A stretch of 14,138 nucleotides of DNA, taken from Fodinibius sp050117475. Its GTDB lineage: Bacteria > Bacteroidota > Rhodothermia > Balneolales > Balneolaceae. Location of the stretch: assembly GCA_050117475.1 (NCBI GenBank), contig JASFMR010000089.1, positions 1 through 14,138 on the forward strand, written 5' to 3'. The notes below the pieces were generated by a model. It saw only the letters and a program-made list of their open reading frames with translations, made no database searches and was not told the DNA's origin. Positions 1 to 5,754 of the stretch are shown one piece after another (position 1 is the stretch's first letter; each line of letters opens with the position of its first letter). A program made the position numbers and the translations under genes.

Positions 1-5
1 CCACC

Positions 6-842
6 ATGCCGTTACCTACCGAGGCATTAATGGTTCGCCCCCTGCATTACGCGGTGGATTATGTGATCAATCCCCACATGGCGGATCAAGTGGGAAATGT
101 TGATAAAATTGAGGCAATCAACGAATGGGATCTCGTTCGTTCTCTATTTAACCAAGTTGGAATTAAAACACATGTGATTGAGGATCATGAAGGTCTCCCC
201 GATATGGTTTTCTGCGCCAACCAAAGCCTGCCATTTATTGATGAAGAAGGGAAGCGTCATGTTTTTATGAGCATCATGCATGCTGATCAGCGAAAAGATG
301 AAGTGCCTTATATTGAGCAATGGTACCGACAGCACGGCTATGAAATGCACTACCTGGATGAAGACAAGATAAATGATTTTGAAGGTTGTGGTGATGCAAT
401 CTGGCATACCGGCAGGCGTCTGCTGTGGGGTGGCTATGGGTTTCGATCATCGCTGGATGCTTATGAATCGGTTTCAGATACATTTAACATACCAGTCATC
501 GCCCTTAAACTCGTTGACGAATCATTTTATCACCTTGATACTTGCTTCTGCGTACTGGATAAAAATACGGTACTTATCTATCCAGAAGCTTTTACGAGCG
601 AAGGCATGGAAATCATAGACCAGATTTTTGATAAGGTTATTCATGCATCTAAATATGAAGCCGAGGAACTGTTTGCCTGCAACGCCACCTGCCCTGACGG
701 ACGAAATGTTATTATTCAACAGGGATGCACAGACACAAATAAAAATTTGCGAGATGCCGGATTTTCAGTACATGAAGTAAGCACATACGAATTTCTGAAA
801 AGCGGCGGAAGTGTTTTTTGTATGAAGCAATTGCTTTGGTGA
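6..842 (+). CDS. DDAH / arginine dihydrolase-like guanidino-group hydrolase
   Basis: A 278-residue enzyme of the amidinotransferase / dimethylarginine dimethylaminohydrolase superfamily (COG1834-like), which hydrolyses the guanidino group of arginine or methylated arginine in the cytoplasm. Visible signatures are YVINPHM (residues 19-25), VFCANQSL (68-75), FEGCGD (125-130), the catalytic-His motif YHLDTCFC (175-182), ACNAT (224-228) and the terminal SGGSVFC block with the likely nucleophile Cys272. Together these give the Glu/Asp-His-Cys set of the family. The N-terminal pattern resembles the N-terminal half of cyanobacterial arginine dihydrolase (ArgZ/AgrE) as much as DDAH, so the product could be citrulline, or ornithine plus ammonia. 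The length fits a complete stand-alone domain. The start at 6 is only five bases from the window edge, so an upstream start cannot be excluded. It lies 22 bases before the CPXCG gene and upstream of carAB, which fits arginine and carbamoyl-phosphate metabolism. Family is confident; substrate is not. Confidence 0.85.
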   Translation: MPLPTEALMVRPLHYAVDYVINPHMADQVGNVDKIEAINEWDLVRSLFNQVGIKTHVIEDHEGLPDMVFCANQSLPFIDEEGKRHVFMSIMHADQRKDEVPYIEQWYRQHGYEMHYLDEDKINDFEGCGDAIWHTGRRLLWGGYGFRSSLDAYESVSDTFNIPVIALKLVDESFYHLDTCFCVLDKNTVLIYPEAFTSEGMEIIDQIFDKVIHASKYEAEELFACNATCPDGRNVIIQQGCTDTNKNLRDAGFSVHEVSTYEFLKSGGSVFCMKQLLW

Positions 843-864
843 GGTAACAAGGTCGCTTCCAAAA

Positions 865-1086
865 TTGTATTTCGATACCGTGAAAGGAAACCAGCCAGAA
901 ACAAACTCTGCTTCCTACCAATGCGCCCATTGCGCAGAAGCAAATAACATTTTTTTTGACCCTTCGAAGGGGGCCAATCAAAAATATAGTGAGGATTGCA
1001 AAGCATGTGGCCGGCCGAGTGAACTTTCCCTGTTCAATGACAAATGGGATAGAGCATTCATCATCAAAAGCAAGCGCCAAGAATAA
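865..1086 (+). CDS. Small CPXCG-type cysteine-rich protein (probable zinc ribbon)
   Basis: A 73-residue protein matching the pattern of the Cys_rich_CPXCG family: YQCxxC (Cys20, Cys23), a short Asp-containing stretch, Q-K-Y-S-E-D-C-x-x-C (Cys45, Cys48), then G-R-P and a polar C-terminal tail. The four cysteines probably bind one zinc ion. The family is widespread and has no established function that I know of. The first knuckle here is CAHCA rather than CPYCG, so the name-giving motif is degenerate, but the Y-x-E-D-C-x-x-C-x-R-P block is well kept. The frame is open back to a stop at 823-825 and offers no ATG. The start is either TTG at 865 (AAGG at 849-852 lies upstream) or GTG at 880. It begins 22 bases after the hydrolase gene and is probably co-transcribed with it. 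Confidence 0.75.
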   Translation: MYFDTVKGNQPETNSASYQCAHCAEANNIFFDPSKGANQKYSEDCKACGRPSELSLFNDKWDRAFIIKSKRQE

Positions 1087-1099
1087 CCTAAAATTTTCG

Positions 1100-1128
1100 T
1101 TGAAAATACAATTCTGTATTCGTATTTT
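1100..1128 (+). promoter_or_regulatory. Possible sigma70-like promoter for the carA leader
   Basis: TTGAAA at 1100-1105 and TATTTT at 1123-1128 are separated by 17 bases, matching 5/6 and 4/6 of the sigma70 consensus. Transcription would start near 1135, at the first leader hairpin and about 250 bases before carA. The region is AT-rich, so chance similarity is possible. Bacteroidota-type sigma factors prefer a different consensus (TTTG / TAnnTTTG). Confidence 0.3.
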
Positions 1129-1304
1129 ATTCCAGTTTTGCGCTGGAATTGCTTCCAGCATCCACAAAATGGCAACAATGGACGACTAATAAAAAAGGGT
1201 TTGGGCTTCAAGGAAACACCCATTACAATTTTCGGCAGGTCGCACTGCCAAAAAAAATTTGACCGATCTGTTTTTTTCCATCGGTTGTCCATCTCATTTC
1301 TTTT

Positions 1305-1342
1305 AAAAAAATCCGACACATTCCCTGTTGTCGGATTTTTTT
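1305..1342 (+). terminator. Intrinsic terminator upstream of carA
   Basis: A perfect 14-bp stem: the left arm at 1305-1318 (A-tract then TCCGACA) pairs with the right arm at 1329-1342 (TGTCGGA then a T-tract), around a 10-base loop. The right arm runs directly into T-rich sequence, as expected of a Rho-independent terminator. The A-tract on the left could also make it work on the minus strand. It may end the upstream two-gene operon or act as an attenuator for carA. Confidence 0.8.
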
Positions 1343-1385
1343 TATATCTGAATCGTAACTTTCTCAAACATATTTCAAGAATCTT

Positions 1386-2504
1386 ATGTCATTGTACCCC
1401 AGAGATAAAGCTATAATTGCCCTGTCCGACGGCACCGTAGAACATGGCTTTGCCATTGGTAAGAAAGGCACCACCGGCGGTGAACTCTGCTTCAATACCA
1501 GTATGGTGGGTTACCAGGAAATTTTTACCGACCCCAGCTACTATGGCCAACTCATGATGATGACCTATCCACACATCGGAAACTATGGAACTATGAGCCG
1601 CGATGATGAGGCTAGAAAAGTCATGATTGCAGGGCTTATCGTTCGTTCGTTTTCATGGGAGCACAGCAACCCCCAGGCCGACGGCAATCTCCAGGCATAC
1701 CTGGAAGACAATGATATTATTGGCATTACGGGCGTCGACACCCGGAAGCTGGTTCGGCACATTCGCACCAAGGGTGTAATGAATGCAGTCATATCTTCCA
1801 CCGAACTGGATGAGGAAATATTGATTGAAAAGGCGCGTAACTGGGATGACATGGAAGGGCTTGAATTGGCCAGTAAAGTGAGTCGAAAGGAACCCCAAAC
1901 CGTACACAGCGACGGTCCCTATAAGATTGCTGCATTCGACTATGGAATTAAACAGAGCATCATAGACAATTTTGTAAAGCGAGGATGCACTTTGCGGGTA
2001 TTTCCGGCAAAAGGCAACTACAAAGAAGAACTCGCTAAATGGGAGCCTGACGGCTTTTTCTTCAGCAACGGGCCCGGCGATCCGAATGCGACAGCTGAAT
2101 ATGCGTTGGACATTGTCAACTTTGCCAAAGAAACAGGAAAACCCATTTTCGGAATTTGTCTTGGTCATCAGCTGATGGCACTTTCCGAGGGTATCCCCAC
2201 AAAAAAGATGTTTGTTGGACACCGTGGCGCCAACCACCCGGTAAAAAACCTGGAGACGGGACTTGTTGAAATAACGACCCAAAACCACGGTTTTGCTGTT
2301 GATGAGGAAAAACTGGACGAATCCAAGGTAGAAATCACTCATCAAAATCTGAATGACCAAACAATTGAAGGACTGCGTTTTAAAAATTTCCCGGGCATGT
2401 CGGTGCAATACCACCCGGAAGCTTCGCCCGGCCCCCATGACTCACGTTATTTGTTTGACCGGTTCATCGAAATGATTAAAGAAGGAAAAGAAGAATTGGT
2501 TTAG
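1386..2504 (+). CDS. carA: Carbamoyl-phosphate synthase small (glutaminase) subunit
   Basis: CarA hydrolyses glutamine and channels ammonia to CarB for synthesis of carbamoyl phosphate, the shared precursor of pyrimidines and arginine. The 372 residues are a normal length. The N-terminal CPSase small-chain domain covers about residues 1-135 (GELCFNTSMVGYQEIFTDPSY at 31-51, TGVDTRKLVRHIR at 115-127). The class I glutamine amidotransferase domain covers about 178-365, with FSNGPGDP (226-233), the nucleophile Cys258 in GICLGHQ, and His343 and Glu345 in YHPEASPGP completing the triad. The Phe-containing QNHGFAV block (299-305) is also present. The start gives the typical N-terminus, and no clear Shine-Dalgarno site precedes it. 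carB follows 130 bases downstream. The structured leader and terminator just upstream hint at control of transcription elongation. Confidence 0.97.
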   Translation: MSLYPRDKAIIALSDGTVEHGFAIGKKGTTGGELCFNTSMVGYQEIFTDPSYYGQLMMMTYPHIGNYGTMSRDDEARKVMIAGLIVRSFSWEHSNPQADGNLQAYLEDNDIIGITGVDTRKLVRHIRTKGVMNAVISSTELDEEILIEKARNWDDMEGLELASKVSRKEPQTVHSDGPYKIAAFDYGIKQSIIDNFVKRGCTLRVFPAKGNYKEELAKWEPDGFFFSNGPGDPNATAEYALDIVNFAKETGKPIFGICLGHQLMALSEGIPTKKMFVGHRGANHPVKNLETGLVEITTQNHGFAVDEEKLDESKVEITHQNLNDQTIEGLRFKNFPGMSVQYHPEASPGPHDSRYLFDRFIEMIKEGKEELV

Positions 2505-2634
2505 CGACCACCGATAGCCTCGGCGTAACATCGATTTTTGTCGGGAACAGTCGAATGATAGCATGACTGACAAACTTGCGCCCGACACAATGATCATCTA
2601 AAACTGAATTTTAACAACAAGCTAACAACATAGA
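2505..2634 (+). other. carA-carB spacer with nested inverted repeats
   Basis: This 130-base spacer is longer than usual between subunit genes of one enzyme. TGTCGGG (2539-2545) pairs with CCCGACA (2581-2587), enclosing a second stem CAGTC (2548-2552) with GACTG (2565-2569). A small CCGA/TCGG hairpin lies at 2511-2523. No T-tract follows, so it is not a classical terminator. It could be a processing or stability element. I see no coding potential. Confidence 0.4.
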
Positions 2635-5472
2635 ATGCCACGACGCGACGACATCCATAAAATCCTCATCATTGGTTCAGGACCCATTGTAATTGGACAG
2701 GCTTGCGAATTTGATTATTCCGGATCCCAGGCCTGCCGTTCGCTCAAAGATGAAGGCTATAAAGTAGTGCTCATTAACTCCAACCCGGCCACCATCATGA
2801 CGGACCCGATGATGGCTGATTCAATCTACCTGAAGCCCCTGACGATCGAGTCGATCAAAGAAATAGTCGAAAAGGAAAACCCCGATGCGGTACTCCCTAC
2901 CATGGGCGGGCAGACGGGCTTGAATCTAACAAGAGATCTTCAGCAGCAGGGGTACTGGGCTGACCATAATATCCAAGTCATTGGCGTCGATATTGCTGCG
3001 GTTGATATCACAGAGGATCGCCAGCAATTCCGGGATCTTATGGAAGAGATTGACATTCCACAGTGCCGGAGTCGTGCAGCCGAATCTGTCCTGGAGGCTA
3101 AAGAAATCACCGAACAATTGGGAGGTTTACCAATTGTAATTCGCCCATCCTTTACTATGGGGGGAGCCGGAGGCGGCATCGTTTGGACCCAGGAAGAATT
3201 TGAACGCAAAGTACTGCGGGGATTAGAAATGAGCCCCGTACACCGTGTGCTTATTGAAGAATCCATCTTCGGCTGGAAAGAATATGAGCTCGAACTCTTG
3301 CGAGACCCCAATGACAATGTGGTTATTATCTGTACGGTCGAAAATATAGATCCCATGGGCGTTCATACCGGCGACTCCGTTACTGTAGCGCCTTCGCAGA
3401 CACTGACCGACAAGCAGTTCCAGATGCTTCGGGACGCCGCTATCAAAATGATGCGCTCAATCGGTACTTTTGCCGGGGGTTGCAATGTGCAGTTTGCCGT
3501 CGAGCCCGGATCGGACCGCTTTGTAGCTATTGAGATCAATCCACGCGTTAGCCGTTCCTCTGCCCTGGCCTCCAAAGCGACGGGATATCCCATTGCCAAG
3601 ATCGCCACAAAGCTGGCGGTCGGATACAACCTGGATGAACTGCCCAACCCGATTACCGGCAATACTTCCGCGTGTTTTGAACCCTCAATCGACTATGTGA
3701 TTGTAAAAGCTCCGCGATTCAACTTTGAAAAGTTCCCGAATGTTGATGAAGAGCTGACTACCCAGATGAAAGCAGTGGGCGAAGTCATGTCAATTGGACG
3801 CAATTTCCCGGAAGCGTTGAACAAAGCATGGCAGTCGCTTGAAATCGGCCGTGCCGGCCTGGGAGCCGACGGTTATGAGGAGCTTGATCGCAAGCAAGTC
3901 CGCGAACGCTTGAAGAAACCCTACTGGGATCGGATGCTCAACATCCGAAATGCCTTTAAGCTGGGGGCATCAGTCGAAGAAATTGCAGACATTACTAAAG
4001 TAGACCCCTGGTTCTTGCAGCAAATTCGTTATATGGTTTCGCTGGAAAACCGAACCGAGGGACAATCACTTGACAGTATTTCCAAAGAAGACCTGTATGA
4101 ACTGAAACAGGCTGGGTTCTCTGATGAGCAAATTGCCTGGATGCTAAGCCAGAGCGATGGGAAAGTTACCGAAAACGAAGTTCGCGACAGACGCAAAAAA
4201 CTGGGCCTTAAGCCCACATTCAAAGTTGTGGATACCTGTGCGGCCGAGTTTCCGGCCGAAACCCCTTATTACTATTCGGCATACGAAGGTGAAAATGAAA
4301 GCGAGGTATCCGACAAAAAGAAAGTAATGATTCTGGGAAGCGGACCGAACCGCATAGGACAGGGAATCGAGTTCGACTATTCCTGCACTCATGCTGTTCA
4401 GGCGGCTCAGGAAATGGGATACGAGGCCATCATGGTAAATTGTAATCCCGAAACGGTTTCTACAGATTTTGATATTGCCGACAAGCTTTATTTTGAACCG
4501 GTATTCTGGGAGCGTGTCCTCGACATTTATGAACACGAGCAACCTGAAGGGGTCATCCTACAGGTAGGAGGACAGACAGCCCTGAAACTCGGCAAGCGCT
4601 TTGTTGAGGAAGGCATTAAGATATTTGGAACCGACTTTGAAATGATCAATTTTGCAGAGGACAGGGGATCATTTTCAAAATTCCTTAAAAAGCTCGACAT
4701 CCCCTTCCCTTCCTATGGAACTGCCAACGATGTCGAAGGGGCCTTGGAGATTGCCAATCGCATTGGATATCCCGTACTGATTCGCCCCAGTTATGTGCTC
4801 GGCGGACAGGGCATGCGCATCGCCGTGAAGCAAGAAGAACTCGAACACTACACCGAGCGGGTTCTTGCGACCCATCCCGAAAATGATTTCCTGATCGACA
4901 AATTCCTGGAACAGGCGGTAGAAGTGGATGTGGATGCCGTCTATGACGGTGAACAACTTCACATTGCCGGTATCATGCAGCATATTGAACCGGCCGGGGT
5001 TCATTCGGGCGATTCTACAGCAGTAATTCCAACCTACTCTCTGAGCGAGACGGCAATTAATAAAATTAAGAAGTATCACAAAAAGATTGCCTCAAACATG
5101 GGCATCATCGGATTTCTGAATGTGCAGTATGCGGTTCAGGGTGATAACGTTTTTGTCCTTGAAGCGAATCCAAGATCAACCCGAACGATTCCCTTCCTGG
5201 CCAAAGCCACCGGGCGTCCCGAGGCACAGATTGCCGTCAAAGTCATGCTGGGAGCCAAGCTCAAAGACTTCCCCAAAAAGGATCTTACTTCCACACTGAC
5301 GAAATGGGCTGTCAAGGAGCCGGTTTTCCCATTTGACAAGTTCCCAGAGGTGAAAAAAGAGCTGGGGCCCGAAATGAAATCCACAGGGGAAACAATATAC
5401 TTTATGGAGGATTTCAACGATGAACATTTTAAGAAACCTTACGAGTTCAAGAGTCTATATCTCAGCAAATAA
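2635..5472 (+). CDS. carB: Carbamoyl-phosphate synthase large subunit, short form without MGS domain
   Basis: CarB makes carbamoyl phosphate from bicarbonate, two ATP and ammonia supplied by CarA. Both homologous synthetase halves are visible. The N-terminal carboxyphosphate half starts with GSGPIVIGQACEFDYSG (residues 14-30) and contains the ATP-grasp blocks RPSFTMGGAGGG and EINPRVSRSSALASKATGYP. An oligomerisation region follows. The carbamoyl-phosphate half begins near residue 563 (KVMILGSGPNRIGQGIEFDYS) and has RPSYVLGGQGM and EANPRSTRTIPFLAKATG. The protein ends at residue 945, just after GPEMKSTGE, whereas enzymes such as that of E. coli continue for about 130 residues as an MGS-like domain that binds UMP and ornithine. 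No remnant of that domain is seen downstream, so this looks like the natural short form I recall from Bacteroidota rather than a frameshift. No obvious Shine-Dalgarno site precedes the start. Confidence 0.97.
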   Translation: MPRRDDIHKILIIGSGPIVIGQACEFDYSGSQACRSLKDEGYKVVLINSNPATIMTDPMMADSIYLKPLTIESIKEIVEKENPDAVLPTMGGQTGLNLTRDLQQQGYWADHNIQVIGVDIAAVDITEDRQQFRDLMEEIDIPQCRSRAAESVLEAKEITEQLGGLPIVIRPSFTMGGAGGGIVWTQEEFERKVLRGLEMSPVHRVLIEESIFGWKEYELELLRDPNDNVVIICTVENIDPMGVHTGDSVTVAPSQTLTDKQFQMLRDAAIKMMRSIGTFAGGCNVQFAVEPGSDRFVAIEINPRVSRSSALASKATGYPIAKIATKLAVGYNLDELPNPITGNTSACFEPSIDYVIVKAPRFNFEKFPNVDEELTTQMKAVGEVMSIGRNFPEALNKAWQSLEIGRAGLGADGYEELDRKQVRERLKKPYWDRMLNIRNAFKLGASVEEIADITKVDPWFLQQIRYMVSLENRTEGQSLDSISKEDLYELKQAGFSDEQIAWMLSQSDGKVTENEVRDRRKKLGLKPTFKVVDTCAAEFPAETPYYYSAYEGENESEVSDKKKVMILGSGPNRIGQGIEFDYSCTHAVQAAQEMGYEAIMVNCNPETVSTDFDIADKLYFEPVFWERVLDIYEHEQPEGVILQVGGQTALKLGKRFVEEGIKIFGTDFEMINFAEDRGSFSKFLKKLDIPFPSYGTANDVEGALEIANRIGYPVLIRPSYVLGGQGMRIAVKQEELEHYTERVLATHPENDFLIDKFLEQAVEVDVDAVYDGEQLHIAGIMQHIEPAGVHSGDSTAVIPTYSLSETAINKIKKYHKKIASNMGIIGFLNVQYAVQGDNVFVLEANPRSTRTIPFLAKATGRPEAQIAVKVMLGAKLKDFPKKDLTSTLTKWAVKEPVFPFDKFPEVKKELGPEMKSTGETIYFMEDFNDEHFKKPYEFKSLYLSK

Positions 5473-5754
5473 TAAATAGTAGGGGCGATATAGTAGGGTT
5501 AAAGGGGGAACTAGAATAATTTTTCTGTAAGAATTTAGGCTGCCATTGGTCTTACTATTGTGCCCCTTTGGCACCTGATTGTTAAAAGGACCCTTGCCGC
5601 GGTAGCTGGGGAAGCTTACTACCAGTATCCGGGCTTCCCATTGCTGCTTGACAAGGTTTTTCTTTTAAACCGGGTCTACCCGACTTTTATCATAATTTTA
5701 ATTTCTGACCTAATCTGTCTCAACAGACTAAAACAAAAAATTTCCATTAAATAG
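5473..5754 (+). other. Non-coding carB-recQ gap with several inverted repeats
   Basis: No convincing protein gene is seen; the one 64-codon frame at 5560-5754 has no family features. Inverted repeats present are GTGCC/GGCAC (5560-5574, loop of 5), GGTAG/CTACC (5601-5623) and GGGAAGC/GCTTCCC (5609-5615 with 5633-5639). The last two overlap and cannot both form. A perfect TTGACA lies at 5648-5653 but has no good -10 box at 16-18 bases. AT-rich sequence (TATCATAAT, 5688-5696) lies before recQ. The gap may hold the recQ promoter, the end of the carAB transcript, or a small structured RNA, but no clear terminator follows carB. Confidence 0.35.

Larger units (their letters stand above)
1087..1385 (+). 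other. Structured leader between the CPXCG gene and carA
   Basis: No convincing protein is encoded in this AT-rich stretch of about 300 bases. It holds a possible sigma70-like promoter, two overlapping mutually exclusive hairpins (1129-1158), a small hairpin GGCAG/CTGCC (1234-1249) followed by an A-tract, a 7-8 bp hairpin (1260-1287), and a strong intrinsic terminator that ends about 40 bases before carA. The order (promoter-like site, competing stems, terminator, biosynthetic gene) resembles a transcription-attenuation leader. The alternative is that the terminator simply ends the upstream operon and carA has its own promoter in the remaining 40 bases. Confidence 0.5.

Noticed and set aside
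712..1367. Overlapping minus-strand frames opposite the hydrolase and CPXCG genes
   Set aside because: They antiparallel two recognisable genes and the terminator, and their proteins are of low-complexity, unrecognisable composition.
1653..2438. 261-codon open frame on the minus strand opposite carA
   Set aside because: It lies entirely within the strongly conserved carA frame and its protein shows no recognisable motif; it is a shadow of carA.
5473..5560. A lost MGS domain of carB hidden in another frame downstream
   Set aside because: The sequence after the stop is short, stop-rich and shows no MGS-like residues in any frame.
5560..5640. Possible tRNA or known small RNA in the carB-recQ gap
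   Set aside because: No acceptor/T-loop arrangement (GTTCRANNC) and no SRP, 6S or tmRNA signature could be found.
5648..5653. Perfect TTGACA as a recQ -35 box
   Set aside because: No acceptable -10 element is found 16-18 bases downstream; the nearest AT-rich TATCAT is about 35 bases away.
5560..5754. 64-codon open frame between carB and recQ
   Set aside because: It lacks family features, overlaps a cluster of inverted repeats, and has a composition unlike the neighbouring genes; probably chance.
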